A stretch of 64,000 bases of DNA from Solirubrobacter sp963848475 (GCA_963848475.1 CAWKDW010000012.1:124001-188000); one strand, 5' to 3'; shown: positions 7,797 to 17,961, counted from the first letter of the stretch. Program-made: numbers and translations. Notes: generated from the letters alone by a model not told the origin.

Positions 7797-9302
7797 CTAC
7801 TTCGCGACGCGGAGCCTGGCCGCGCCAGGCTCGACCTGCTGGCGCCCGCGGGTGTCGACGGCCAGGACGTCGAGAGCCAGCGTCGCGCCGGCCGTGGTGT
7901 CGTCGAGCCGTAGCGCCAGGCGAGCCGTCACGGTCTTGCCCTTGCGCGTGAGACGCGTGCCACGACGCACCAGTTCGACGGCGCCGTCGGCAGCGATCTT
8001 GCCGCTGCGCGGCCGGATCGTGATCTCGCCGACCTCCAACCCGCCGCGCTGGACGTGCAGCTGGATCTCGCGCAGCTTGCGCCACGCCCGTGGGTGACGC
8101 CAGCTCAGCCGGACGTGCGTGGGCTTGCCGGCCTTGGCCGCGAGCGCCTCGGGTGTGAGGCGCAGCTTGCCGACGATGACGTTCTCGCAGCCGGTCATCA
8201 GGTCCGAGGGCGCGCTGGTGTCGGCGGTGATGCCGTCGAACCCATTGCCGCAGTTGACGCTGTCGGCTTCGCCGTCCCTCGCGATCACCACATCGTCGCC
8301 GGCGAGCGCGGTGATGGTGTCGCGACCGGGGCCGCCCTCGAGCCGGTCGTCGGAGGAGCAGCACGGACCGTCGAAGTTGGTGCCGGTGATTGTGTCGTTG
8401 CCGGCGTTGCCCCTGAAGTCGACGGCGAAGTTCGAGCCCGGAGGTGCTTTCAGAATGTCGCCAGCGCTGCCACCGTTCGCTCCTTCGACCTCGGTGATCT
8501 CATCGCGCTCGCCGGCTTCGCCGTCGTCGGCTCCGCCGCCCGACAGGTTGACCGTCACCGGGCGCGTGCGCTGGTGGTAGAAGATCGCGTCGAACCCGGT
8601 GCCGCCGACGATGCGGTCGGCCCCGTCGGCGACCGAACCCATGAAGAACTGGTCGTTGCCGCCGTTGCCGAAGAGCGCGTCGTCGCCGAGACCGCCGTCG
8701 ATGCGGTCCGTGCCGCCGCCGCCGCTGAGCGTGTCGCGCTGCGCGGAGCCCGTCAAGCGCTCCACGTCGCCGCGAATGTCGTCGAAATCGAACCCGGCGC
8801 GCCCGTCGTCGGCCCGGTCGTTCTTGCTGACGTTGACGCCCGTCTGCGCCGGCGAATACAAGGCGTGGTCGTCGCCTGCCATACCGAAGAACTGCACCCG
8901 ATTGCGGAGCGGGTGGGCGGCGCCGACGTAGACGTCGTCGCCGCTGAAGCCGAGCACTTGGGTCTGAAGCGCCGTGCGCGAGGTGAAGGCGTCGTGGCCG
9001 CTGCCCAGGTTCACGCTGAGGCGCTGGACGCTTGCGCCCGGGCAGCTCGCTTCGAACGCACCGAGACGCCGGCAGGGGAAGTTGACCAGCTGGATGCCGT
9101 CGCTGGAGCGCACGGTCACGTCACCGTTCTTGATCTCGGTGATCACGGACGTGCTCCGGTTGGTGGTGTGGCTGTACGCCATCACCCCCGGACTGAACAG
9201 GTTGACGCTATTGGCTGCCGCGACGGATGGCAGCGCGACTGCGGCGATCACGGCGGGAAGGAGGGCGGCGATCAGCGCGCGCCGCCGGATGGAGCAGGAC
9301 AT
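7797..9302 (-). CDS. Secreted RTX-like calcium-binding repeat protein
   Basis: This is a 501-residue protein. The ATG at 9302 is preceded by AGGAG and followed by a clear signal peptide (RRR, a hydrophobic stretch, cleavage near AVALPSVAAA-N). Residues 150-370 contain nonapeptide-like repeats GGxGxDx(I/L), for example LSGGGGTDRIDGGLGDDALFGNGGND, which bind Ca2+ in RTX proteins. Two cysteines pair in FDGPCCSSDD and further ones in VNCGNG and TGCENV. The last 120 residues form a beta-rich domain with alternating basic and hydrophobic strands. No protease or lipase domain is attached. A surface or matrix role is likely. Confidence 0.8.
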   Translation of the reverse strand: MSCSIRRRALIAALLPAVIAAVALPSVAAANSVNLFSPGVMAYSHTTNRSTSVITEIKNGDVTVRSSDGIQLVNFPCRRLGAFEASCPGASVQRLSVNLGSGHDAFTSRTALQTQVLGFSGDDVYVGAAHPLRNRVQFFGMAGDDHALYSPAQTGVNVSKNDRADDGRAGFDFDDIRGDVERLTGSAQRDTLSGGGGTDRIDGGLGDDALFGNGGNDQFFMGSVADGADRIVGGTGFDAIFYHQRTRPVTVNLSGGGADDGEAGERDEITEVEGANGGSAGDILKAPPGSNFAVDFRGNAGNDTITGTNFDGPCCSSDDRLEGGPGRDTITALAGDDVVIARDGEADSVNCGNGFDGITADTSAPSDLMTGCENVIVGKLRLTPEALAAKAGKPTHVRLSWRHPRAWRKLREIQLHVQRGGLEVGEITIRPRSGKIAADGAVELVRRGTRLTRKGKTVTARLALRLDDTTAGATLALDVLAVDTRGRQQVEPGAARLRVAK

Positions 9303-9325
9303 TGGTGACTCCTGGGGAGGATTGG

Positions 9326-10403
9326 TTAGGGGTACAGGCGGTAGAGGCGGAAGACGTCGTTGTCGACCGGCAGCACGTCGGCGCGCGAGAACCCGGCCTG
9401 GTGTGCGAGCTCGCGGACGGTGCCGGCGCGCAGGACCGTGCCCAGGGCGGCGGAGGGTTGCTCGGCCATCTGGGTGGGCAGGCAGTGGGTGACGCTCCAG
9501 CCGTACATCATTCGCTCGATCGCGTCGCCGGGGGCGGTGAAGGTGTCGGCGACCTTCTCGTCGACGACGAGTACGGTCCCGCCGTCGGCGAGCGCGGCGC
9601 GGGCCTCGCGCAGCGCGTCGGCGGGGCGGGTGAGATCGTGAAGGGTCTCGAGGAAGAGGATCAAGTCGTACGGGCCGTGGGCGGCAAGCTGCGTGGCGTC
9701 GGCACGCACGAAGCGCACGCGGCCCTCGAGGCCGGCGTCCGCGGCGTGGGCGCGGGCGTCGGCAATCGACTGCGGATCGAGGTCGATGCCGTCGACCCAG
9801 GCGTTGGGGAACGCGCGCGAGACCGCCAGGCTCGACCAACCTTGGCCGCAGCCGATGTCGGCGATGTGCGGGCGGGCCGCGGACTCCAGCCGCGCGACGA
9901 CGTCGGGCATCGCGACCAGCCAGCCGGTCGGCAGCTCATGCGTGAAAGCGGGACGGTTGATGTGGCCCTGCCCATGGCGGAAGTCGCGTCCGTACGCCTC
10001 GGTAGGGGACACCACCGCCGGTCCGGTAGGCCTCGCCGACCTGCGGCAGCACGCCGCCGATCCCCGCCAGCATGTGCGCGAACGGGGCCACATGCACCGG
10101 ATCGTCGGCATGCGCGAGCACACGCGCATGCTCGGGCGCCAGCCGGTAACGACGCGGCAGGCCCGGCTCGAGGTCGAGCAGCCCTGCGACGGCCTGCTGC
10201 TCGAGCCACTCGACGGCGTAGCGCGGCGCGATGCCCGCGCGCTCGGCAAGCTCCCCGGGGGCGAGCGGCCCATCGCGCTCGAGCACCTCATAGAGCCCAA
10301 GCGTGCTCCCCAGATACACCGAGCAGAGCTCAAGCGCCCCGAGGGTGGCGTCGGATAGGCGCTCGGCAAGCGCCTCGCTTCGATCTGTGGTGGTGGAGGT
10401 CAT
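9326..10403 (-). pseudogene. SAM-dependent methyltransferase, frameshifted
   Basis: Two frames together make one Rv2258c-type methyltransferase of about 358 residues. The N-terminal piece from the ATG at 10403 is a winged-helix dimerisation domain (LELCSVYLGSTLGLYEVLERDG) that runs to YRTGGGVPY. The C-terminal piece resumes in another frame with EAYGRDF...INRP. It holds motif I DIGCGQGWSSLA and acidic loop GIDLDP, and ends at 9326. The break is one extra G at 10,001-10,002 of the plus strand. Removing it restores the conserved PYEAYG. It is either a recent mutation or a sequence error. The gene lies between the RTX-like gene and the LuxR regulator. Confidence 0.85.
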
Positions 10404-10485
10404 GCAGCCGACGATCCCGGACGGGCGGCGCGAGCGGTATGGGGGATGTCTGCAGGCCAGGCCCCCCAGCCGCGACCCGAAGCGG

Positions 10486-13386
10486 TCAGCCGGTGGACGG
10501 GCGATCGCTTGCGAGCAGCGCCACGATCCCTGCTCGCGAGCTCATGCCCAGCTTGGCCAGCGCGCTCGAGACATGCTTCTCCACAGTGCCCTCCCTGACG
10601 TGAAGCCGCAGCGCGATCTGCGCGTTGGTGCGCCCAGCGGCGATCAGACCGGCAACCTCGCGCTCCCGCGGGGTCAGCGCGCCCAGGCGCTCGTCGACAG
10701 GTCCGGCTGCGATGAACGGACGCGGGCGCTCGCCCAGACGACGGAGAACGCCGAGAGCCGCGTCGCGATCGCCCCACGCGCCGCGGGAGTCGAGGTCCGC
10801 CGAAGCCCGGCGCAGTTCGTCGCGCGCGTCGCCGATGCGACCGGAGGCGGCCAGGGCCTCGCCGGCCAGCGTCCGGCAGCGACCTGCCCACAGCGGCGCA
10901 TGGCCCGTGTCAGCCGCGTGGGCGCCGGCGAGCGCGAGACGCGCGGCCTCGGCGGCAGCGTCCTGAACGAGCAGGACCCCGGCTTCGGCGCGAGCGATGA
11001 TCGCGCCGAAGAGGCCCGCCCGGCGGCCGCCGGCCTCGGCGGGCGCGCGCCGCGCCCACGCGGCCGCCTCATCCACGCGCCCGACCGCGAGCAGCACTCG
11101 GACTGCGACCTCGAGCGCCTTGAGCCGATTCAGGCTCCACAGCTCCGGCGTGACCCACCCGAAAGCGTCCAGCGCGGCGAGCGCCCCACGCGGATCGCCC
11201 GCCGCCAGCCGTGCATCGGCGACCGTGAAGCCAGCCTGCGAGCGCTCAATCGGCCCGAGCCGCTCCCACGCGTCCTTGCCGTGCGCGAGCGCCTCGTCGA
11301 CCTGGCCGCGGGCCAGCGCCACCCGGCTGAGCAGGATCGACGCCCAGTAGGCAACCTGCACGTTGCCCGAGATCAGCGCGCTTTCAAGCGCGTCCTCCTC
11401 GTCCTCCTCGGCCGCGTCGAGCCGCCCGAGCTCATGCTCGACGTACCCGCGCAGGGAGACGAACGCCGTCGTGAGCAGGCCGTGCCTACTCCGGCGCGAC
11501 AACGCGATCCCACGCTCGGCAGCCGCCAGCGCGGGCAATAGGCTGCCGTCGGACAGGCGCGCGATCCCGAGCGACAGCAGCATCCGCGGGCGCGCAGACA
11601 CCTCCTCGTCCGAGAGCGCGTTCACCAGGGCGTGCGCCTCAGCGATCTTGCGGTCCACGGCGGCGAGCGCATCCGGAGCGTCGCCCCTGAGGCGGCTGTG
11701 CGCCGCGTCGGCGGCCTGTGCGGCCGCGTCGGCCTCCAGCGCCCGATCGCGCGCCGCGCGGGCCGCGGCTCGCGCCTGATCGGCCAGGATCTCGGCGGCG
11801 GCGTGGTCCCCGTGCTCGACCCGCTCGCGAGCCAGCGCGAGCGTCAGTGCCGCCACGGGTCCCGGCGCCTCCGCGCCGAGCGCGGTCCGCTCGGCCTTGA
11901 GCAGCCGGCGCGCCTCGTCCGGGCGTTGCAACCACGTCGCCTCCAGCTCCGCAAGGGCGACCACCAACCCGACACGCTCGGCCGCCGCCGAGCGCGGCAC
12001 GAGCGCGAGCAGCGTGCCCAACACGTCGCTCGCGTCCGCGGCGCGACCGGCCGACTCGAGCGCCAGGCCCTGGCCGCGCAGCAGGGCGAGGCGGCGCTGC
12101 TCGTGCTCGCCAGCACCGGGCAGCAGCCGCAGCGCTGCCTCGTACCAGCCGGCCGCTGTCGCCGGTGCCACCGACACCGTGTCGTCCGCCGCCTTCGCGA
12201 GCAGCTCGACGGCTGCGAGATCCCCGGCCTCTGCCGCCCGCTCGACGTGGTGCGCACGTTCCGCTGGAGGCGCTCCGCGCGCCGCCAACCCCGCTGCAAC
12301 CCGCGCATGCGCCGCGAGCTTCCAGCCGCCGCCGGCCGTTTCGTACACCGCACGCCGCACGAGGGGATGCCGGAAGCGAAATCGCCGCGGCCGCTCGGTC
12401 GCCCGCACCACGTCGGCTGCGAGCAGGTCGTCCAGCGCACTTAGCGCCGCATCCTCGTCGATGCCGGCCGCGACGGCTGCGAGCGACGGATCGAATGGGT
12501 CACCGGCGACCGCCGCGCCCTGCGCCAGCACCTGTGCCTGGTGCGGCAGCGCCGAGATCTCCCCCGCCAGGGCCACCGTCACAGCGCGCGGCACCCCGGG
12601 CGCGCCCCCGTGCGCCACCGCCGGCGGCGTCATCAGCTCGGCACGGGCCATCGACTCCAGATACAGCGGGTTGCCGCCGCTCTCCTGATGAATCCGCGCC
12701 CGGGCGACGCGCCCGAGCGACGCAGGCAGAAGCGCATCGGCCGCTTCAAGCGGCAGCGGTTCCAGCTCCAACACCTCTGCGCCGCCATCGCGCAACGCCC
12801 TCTCCAGCGCGCCCTCGACCTGCGGGGCGCGCCCCGTTCTCGCGGCCAGCCCGAGCAGCACCGCGCCCGCCGGCGGCCGGTGCAACAGCAACGCAATCAC
12901 GTCCGCCGATGCCGGATCCGCCCACTGAACATCGTCGAGCAGCACCGTCACCGGACACGCGCCAGCCACTCGTTCCAGCAGCCCGCGCAATGCGCGCGCC
13001 ACCCGATGTCGCTCCACCACCACCGCTGGCGCCACCCCCGTCAACTGCCGAACCGCCGGCAGCACCACCGCCAGCTCGGCCAGCTGATCGTCCGCCACTT
13101 CCGTCAGCAGGGCGCCTCCATCGCGGCTGACGTGCCCGTCCAGTGCATCCACCCACAGGCCGAACGGGATGTAGCGCTCCAGTTCCGCAACCCGCCCCGC
13201 CAGCACCAGATGCCCCCGGGCCGTCGCAAGCGCGCCGAGCGCGCCCAACAGCGTCGACTTGCCGATCCCCGGCTCGCCCAACACCCCGATCGCACACCAC
13301 GTCCCCGCGTCGGCCGACCGCGCCGCCCGCTCGAGCACCTCCAGCTCCAGGGCACGGCCGACCACAGCAGCGTTCGCCCTCGTCAT
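10486..13386 (-). CDS. Large ATPase LuxR-family transcriptional regulator
   Basis: This is a 966-residue protein with the architecture of MalT/LAL regulators. Near the N-terminus is an AAA-type ATPase with Walker A GEPGIGKSTLL and Walker B VTVLLDDVQWADP. It is followed by a long alpha-helical, TPR-like region rich in Ala and Arg (residues 330-890). The C-terminus is a LuxR helix-turn-helix (LTPREREVAGLIAAGRTNAQIALRLHV, then EGTVEKHVSSALAKLGM). The ATG at 13386 was chosen because VVGRALELEVLE is the usual beginning, and the upstream extension is not protein-like. It probably controls the adjacent methyltransferase, 82 bp downstream, in response to a ligand. Confidence 0.92.
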   Translation of the reverse strand: MTRANAAVVGRALELEVLERAARSADAGTWCAIGVLGEPGIGKSTLLGALGALATARGHLVLAGRVAELERYIPFGLWVDALDGHVSRDGGALLTEVADDQLAELAVVLPAVRQLTGVAPAVVVERHRVARALRGLLERVAGACPVTVLLDDVQWADPASADVIALLLHRPPAGAVLLGLAARTGRAPQVEGALERALRDGGAEVLELEPLPLEAADALLPASLGRVARARIHQESGGNPLYLESMARAELMTPPAVAHGGAPGVPRAVTVALAGEISALPHQAQVLAQGAAVAGDPFDPSLAAVAAGIDEDAALSALDDLLAADVVRATERPRRFRFRHPLVRRAVYETAGGGWKLAAHARVAAGLAARGAPPAERAHHVERAAEAGDLAAVELLAKAADDTVSVAPATAAGWYEAALRLLPGAGEHEQRRLALLRGQGLALESAGRAADASDVLGTLLALVPRSAAAERVGLVVALAELEATWLQRPDEARRLLKAERTALGAEAPGPVAALTLALARERVEHGDHAAAEILADQARAAARAARDRALEADAAAQAADAAHSRLRGDAPDALAAVDRKIAEAHALVNALSDEEVSARPRMLLSLGIARLSDGSLLPALAAAERGIALSRRSRHGLLTTAFVSLRGYVEHELGRLDAAEEDEEDALESALISGNVQVAYWASILLSRVALARGQVDEALAHGKDAWERLGPIERSQAGFTVADARLAAGDPRGALAALDAFGWVTPELWSLNRLKALEVAVRVLLAVGRVDEAAAWARRAPAEAGGRRAGLFGAIIARAEAGVLLVQDAAAEAARLALAGAHAADTGHAPLWAGRCRTLAGEALAASGRIGDARDELRRASADLDSRGAWGDRDAALGVLRRLGERPRPFIAAGPVDERLGALTPREREVAGLIAAGRTNAQIALRLHVREGTVEKHVSSALAKLGMSSRAGIVALLASDRPSTG

Positions 13387-14192
13387 AGACGCGACGGTAC
13401 CGGCCCGCCATCGCCAGCGACAGCCGCCACCGCTCCAACCCGTGACCGCGTGCGACGAGTACCAGCGCCACCTCGCGGCGATTACACCTCGGCGGCTGCA
13501 TAGGTGCAAACCAAGCTGCTGGCAGGCGATGCACCATAACCACGAGATTGCCCTCCGCTCTCCCAATCGCCTGAGAGGGTCCCCGGCCTGCGTGAGATGT
13601 ATCCAGTTTGTGGAAAAGCATGCCTTTCGCGCGCAGCGTTGACAGCCCGCCGGTCGAGCTCAGCAACGTTCGGTGCGCGTGCTCATCGGGCAGCGCGTGT
13701 AGCGATTCCAGGATGCCCGCGAGTTCGGTGAGTGCCAGCCGGCCCGCCCATCGGACGGCCGAGCGTTCGAAGCCCTCGTTCCCTTGGCCTCGATCACGAG
13801 GAGGACCCCGAGCGCGTCGCGTTTTCGAGCGATCCTTCCTTCGCAAGGCGAATTGCTATTCGCATCCCGAACGAACTTCTGAGGCGGGCACACAGTTGCA
13901 CCCTCTGGGTGCGGTGGCCACGGCGGCTCGCTCAGCGATTGGTTGGTTGATCGAGACCCTGCGAGCGTGGATCGCCGGCAGCCCTCTCTGCGATAGATGC
14001 ACGCGCATCTGGTGCATCACCGCGGGCCGCGCGGCTGCGCGAGCACGCCGAGGAGCGACTGCGACGCAGCAAGGGCCCAGGACCTCATGCACGGTCGCCG
14101 CGGCTCGTTGACAAGCTGAGAAGGGCCTGAGAGGGTCTCGCGCACAACGAAATTCGACCTACGTTTTTCGGTGTCGTCCCGGGGGGGTCACA
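13387..14192. other. 806-bp gap between divergent genes
   Basis: This region lies between the leftward LuxR regulator and the rightward M20 dipeptidase, so both promoters should be here. Frames on either strand lack ribosome sites and known motifs. A leftward stretch near 13,620-13,760 with somewhat protein-like composition (LALTELAGILESLHALPDEHAH) could be a decayed gene. Confidence 0.5.
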
Positions 14193-17100
14193 GTGGTGGG
14201 GAAGAAGCCTCTTGCAGTGGCATTAGGCATGTCATTGCTCCTGTCCATGCGTGTAGCGGCTGACGCGTCCGCGGCCAGCATCGGCCAGGAGCGATTCCAG
14301 CCGAGTGTCACTTACGATCTGTCGGTCACCGACGCCGAGCGCGACGCGATCCACTCGGAGGTCGAGGCGCTGGCTGGACGCGTCAGCAACGCGCGGGCGG
14401 GGGACGGCACCTACGACCCGCTCACGCTGATCGGGGCGATGCTGGACGGTTCGGGCTACGACTCCATCTCCCGAGGCGGCACGGCCGCGACGGCGTACCC
14501 CTTCCCGGTCAGCAACACGGCAGCTAACCAGAACGAGTATGACCGGAAGGTCGCCAAGCTCGCCTGGGTGGTCAAGCTGGCCACCGACCTGGGTTTCCCG
14601 GTGGTCGTCCAACGCCAGCCCGACAAGTACGTCTATGCAGAGATTGGTGACCCGGAGGCCCCGGAGATGGTCATGGCGTTGAGCCACCTGGACTCGCCGA
14701 CGGCTTCCGTTACGTCGGCCCAGCTGGCGCGCTGGCGGGACCCCTTTGGCGGCCTCGGGACTCCTGGTGCCTACCACTCGCCGTATATCAAGGACGACTG
14801 GATCTACGGGGCGGGCATGCAGGACGACAGCGGCCCGACACTGGCGACGCTGCTCGCGGCCAAGGCGCTGCTTGAGGCGGGGTTGCCGCTCGACCGACGT
14901 ATCCGCATCATCATGGGAATCTACGAAGACGGCGGTCCCGGCACGCCCTCGACGACGAACACCGCCACCTTCCAATCCATCCCGTACAACGCGAACCCGA
15001 GCTTCTACGACAACTGGGCCTACAAGAACCTCAACCGCGAGGAGATCCCGGTCGCGGCCTACACCTCCGACTCGCGGTTCCCGGTCATCGTCGGCAACTC
15101 CGGATCGGTGACCCCGTCGGTGTCGATGAGCTTGTCTGCGGATAGCACCAAGGCTTTCCGGCTGACGGATGCCAGAGCCGGCGTCACCCTGCGCGAAGGC
15201 GACCCGACGCTCAAGGACATTGCCTACGGCAGCACCACGCAGATCGCCTCGCGGGCCATTTTCACCCTCGACGTGGCGGGGGCCGGCTCCGCCGAGCGCG
15301 ACCGATTCGTGTCGGCGATCACCGCTGCCGCGACCACGCAGGGTTGGCTCCCGGCCGCTCCCGGCACCACAGCCAAGGTGCAGACCACGATCACCGGCGA
15401 CTCGCTGACGCTGGAGATCAACACCGATGTGGCGATGGAGATGCCGACCCCGCAGTACGGCAAGAACGCCGTCGTGTGGGGAATGTTCCTCCTCTCGGAG
15501 GGGCTCGGCGCACTGGAGATCACGGCCGCCGACATGCAATTGAAGAAAGCCGCCGACGGCATCGCCGACGTGTTCTTCCGCGACGGTGTCGAAGGCGAAG
15601 CCTATATCGGTAAGTACATGGGCATCCCGGCGAGCCTGTTGCGCAACCCGAGCAACGGCACGCCGAACCTGACCTTTGCCCTCATGGGAGGCATCAATTC
15701 AGAGACCCCGACGAGCTTTTACACGGACGCCACCGGCAACCTCAGCATGCCGATGTATGTACGCAGCATGCACGTCACCGCGGCTGACTCCGGCCAGGCA
15801 ACGGCGGCGGTCACGGCCGCCTTCGGAGCGAAGGGGTTCACCATCGGCAACCTCGGCTCGCCCGTCGGTGCCGGGTTGTACGTCACGCACGACAACCCGC
15901 TGACGGCGCTTCAGTTCGGGAGCTACCAAGCCTCGCTCAACCGCAGCCCGGAGGAGTTTGCGGGTCCGTATTCCCTCACCGACGTGGCCTATCCGCAGGG
16001 CACGACCGGCGGCACCCTGGCCACCAGCTTCCGCAACAAGATGACCGCCTTCGGCGCCGTCATCCCGGGTAACGAGCGCTGGTGGCACACGGCCAACGAG
16101 CGGATGAAAGTCGACTCGGCAGTGCAGATGACGAAGATCATGGCCGATGGCATGCTCGAGATGGCGCGATACTCCGGGCCCGCCGGTGCCAAGTTCATGT
16201 GGGCAAGCATCCCGGGGCTGAACGCCGACCGTGCGGACCTCGACCTGCTCGACGTCACGATCGGAACCTTCAAGGACGCGTCGGCCGCTGTCGGCACGAG
16301 CCAGTTGGGTTCGCAGGCCCTGCTCGGCGCCACCTCGTTCAACATCCCGATGTGGAACGGGCGCGGCAACTCCGCCCCGTCGGCGTCGGCTTTCGCGCTG
16401 GGGCACGCCCCGGGAGGGGTCTACTTGCCCCTGACCGACACCGAGTACCTGAACACCACGTACGTGGCGCCGATGCGTCTGGAGTTCAAGGTGGAACGCC
16501 CCAACTACATGTCGGACGCGGATTGGGCGAAGTTCGTCGCCCGCGGCTACGGCGACTTCAAGTTCAACATTCTCGTCGGCGACACGGTTGTGCCGCTGGC
16601 CGTTCCCGCGGGGCAGAGTGCGGACAAGTACTTCTCCTCACGCATCTCGGCCAACAACCCCGACGCCATCTACCTGTCGGTCAACCTCGCGATCACCGAC
16701 GCACCGTACACCGGGATGCAGGCCATCCTCGCAGATTCCAAGACGGACCTGTACACGGTCAATCCGACGTACTTGGCCTCGAACTCGGATCCGTTCCCCG
16801 GGCGAGGGGCCACCAAACAACGGGGCTTCTTCCTGTTCGGTGATGGGATGAAGAACGCGGAGTTCTCTTCACCGGACGCGGTCTACGTGACAGCCGCCAA
16901 CTGGATCAGCGATGACAAGCCGTCGACGGTCGGCGGCACCGTTCCGGCGACGCTCGCGCTCACCCTGGGCGCGCCGGCCTCGTTCGGCCCGTTCACCCCG
17001 GGCCTGGCCAAGGACTACTTCGCCACCACCACGGCGACCGTGACCTCGACCGCCGGCGACGCGACCCTGACGGTCGCCGACCCGAGCGACACGGCCACCG

Positions 17101-17342
17101 GCCACCTGGTCAACGGCGCCTTCTCGCTCCCGCAGCCGCTGCTGGCCTCGGGCACGACCAACGGCACCTACGCGCCGGTCGGCGGCTCCTCCGCGCCGAC
17201 GATGCTGAAGGTCTGGGACGGCCCGACGTCCAACGACTCGTCCACCGTCAGCTTCAAGCAGACCATCGGTGACCGGGACGCGCTTCGCACCGGCGCCTAT
17301 GCGAAGACGCTGACCTTCACGCTCTCCACCACCAACCCGTAG
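14193..17342 (+). CDS. Secreted M20-family (PepV-like) dipeptidase with C-terminal sorting-type domain
   Basis: This is a 1049-residue protein with a signal peptide (KK, hydrophobic core, AAS near residue 29). The M20 metallopeptidase core is PepV-like: His165 in SHLDSPT, Asp211 in GMQDDSGP, Glu245 in GIYEDGG, then TSDSRFPVIVGNSG and the final zinc His in WWHTANERM. An inserted lid domain lies between. Residues of about 690-910 form an unrecognised beta-rich domain. Residues 913-1049 are a C-terminal domain shared with the ThuA and amidase proteins at 33-34 kb. PepV itself is cytosolic, so a secreted form of twice the usual length is unusual. It probably cleaves peptides or related amides at the cell surface. 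Confidence 0.85.
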   Translation: MVGKKPLAVALGMSLLLSMRVAADASAASIGQERFQPSVTYDLSVTDAERDAIHSEVEALAGRVSNARAGDGTYDPLTLIGAMLDGSGYDSISRGGTAATAYPFPVSNTAANQNEYDRKVAKLAWVVKLATDLGFPVVVQRQPDKYVYAEIGDPEAPEMVMALSHLDSPTASVTSAQLARWRDPFGGLGTPGAYHSPYIKDDWIYGAGMQDDSGPTLATLLAAKALLEAGLPLDRRIRIIMGIYEDGGPGTPSTTNTATFQSIPYNANPSFYDNWAYKNLNREEIPVAAYTSDSRFPVIVGNSGSVTPSVSMSLSADSTKAFRLTDARAGVTLREGDPTLKDIAYGSTTQIASRAIFTLDVAGAGSAERDRFVSAITAAATTQGWLPAAPGTTAKVQTTITGDSLTLEINTDVAMEMPTPQYGKNAVVWGMFLLSEGLGALEITAADMQLKKAADGIADVFFRDGVEGEAYIGKYMGIPASLLRNPSNGTPNLTFALMGGINSETPTSFYTDATGNLSMPMYVRSMHVTAADSGQATAAVTAAFGAKGFTIGNLGSPVGAGLYVTHDNPLTALQFGSYQASLNRSPEEFAGPYSLTDVAYPQGTTGGTLATSFRNKMTAFGAVIPGNERWWHTANERMKVDSAVQMTKIMADGMLEMARYSGPAGAKFMWASIPGLNADRADLDLLDVTIGTFKDASAAVGTSQLGSQALLGATSFNIPMWNGRGNSAPSASAFALGHAPGGVYLPLTDTEYLNTTYVAPMRLEFKVERPNYMSDADWAKFVARGYGDFKFNILVGDTVVPLAVPAGQSADKYFSSRISANNPDAIYLSVNLAITDAPYTGMQAILADSKTDLYTVNPTYLASNSDPFPGRGATKQRGFFLFGDGMKNAEFSSPDAVYVTAANWISDDKPSTVGGTVPATLALTLGAPASFGPFTPGLAKDYFATTTATVTSTAGDATLTVADPSDTATGHLVNGAFSLPQPLLASGTTNGTYAPVGGSSAPTMLKVWDGPTSNDSSTVSFKQTIGDRDALRTGAYAKTLTFTLSTTNP
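16929..17339 (+). repeat. C-terminal shared domain, copy 1 (M20 protein)
   Basis: 137 residues start at VGGTVPATLAL and end TLSTTNP at the stop. They align almost without gaps with copies at 33329-33751 and 33901-34326. Shared blocks are ASFGxFxPG, (V/D)xSxAGDAxLxVxD, GHLVNG(A/S)F, GPxSNDxxTxxFxQxIG and ALRTGxYxKTLxFTLSTT. The composition is that of a beta-sandwich. Confidence 0.85.
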
Positions 17343-17348
17343 GTCCGC

Positions 17349-17384
17349 GATTCACGGTCCAGCCGTTCGGCTGGACCGTGAATC
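17349..17384 (+). terminator. Perfect hairpin after the M20 gene
   Basis: A 16-bp perfect stem (GATTCACGGTCCAGCC and its complement) closes on a GTTC loop, 6 bp after the stop codon. There is no strong T-run. It is likely the transcription end of the dipeptidase gene. Confidence 0.75.
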
Positions 17385-17411
17385 TGTCTGAAGGGGACTT
17401 ACGGACAGGAC

Positions 17412-17580
17412 CTACTGGCCGCGAACACCCGCGGTCACGATCGGCAGCGCCATCGCGGTCGCTGAGCCGAACGCGAACAGGAGGATCAGCACGGCCGCCG
17501 CCAGGCTCACCGCTTCGCTCGACTCGGTGTCCGTCTTGGAGAGTTGCTGGCCGACGTAGCCGCCGATCGCCGTCTCCATG
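17412..17580 (-). pseudogene. MMPL/RND transporter C-terminal fragment
   Basis: About 55 residues read METAIGGYVGQQLSKTDTES, then a hydrophobic helix VSLAAAVLILLFAFGSATAMALPIVTAG and a stop. This is the helix region after the second porter loop in MMPL-family lipid or drug exporters, where a line such as ILLFAFGxxxAMGLPI is conserved. The rest of the gene, about 650 residues, is missing on the 5' side. There the sequence passes at about 17,585 directly into an unrelated rightward gene fragment. It is a non-functional remnant. Confidence 0.7.
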
Positions 17581-17584
17581 CCTG

Positions 17585-17961
17585 CGCCGGGCCGGCGCTC
17601 GCCGGGCTCATCTCGACGATCCAGCTCGTGCACTACCCGCTCTTCGCGCTCGTCGGTGTAGACGAGTGGCCGTGCTAGGGCGCAGAGCATCGGCGTCGGC
17701 ATCACGTGGCTGGCCGGCCCGCTGATGCTCGCCAACGTCGTGCTGGCCGTCGCCCTGCTGGCCGACAGCTCGGCGTTGCGGATGCTCAACGCCGGCCTCG
17801 CTGGTGGGGCCTTCGCGCTCACCGCACTGGTGTTCGCGCCGATGCACGGTCGAATCGAGGACCGAGCCAGCGAACCAGCCCTGCGGGCGCTCGTCCGCGC
17901 AAACTGGATCCGCACCGCGATGTGGGCGGGACAGGTCGTCGTGGCGATCGCGATCGTCTGA
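17585..17961 (+). pseudogene. Small membrane protein, truncated and frameshifted
   Basis: Two frames form one small membrane protein of a common actinobacterial type. The first reads ALAGLISTIQLVHYPLFALVGVDEWP and then a stop. The second reads RAQSIGVGITWLAGPLMLANVVLAVALLAD and continues to IVxAIAIV and a stop at 17961. The family normally has VHYPLF...WPxYHxxHxxxI, so about five bases have been lost near 17,674. The 5' end is also cut at about 17,585, against the MMPL fragment. Both defects point to decay rather than a sequencing slip. Confidence 0.65.

Noticed and set aside
8055..9308. Long plus-strand frame opposite the RTX-like gene
   Set aside because: The Ala/Gly/Val-rich composition comes from the antisense of the repeats. 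The minus strand has signal peptide, RTX repeats and ribosome site.
12165..13130. Plus-strand frames opposite the LuxR regulator
   Set aside because: Pro/Arg-rich low-complexity translations that mirror an Ala/Arg-rich helical gene.
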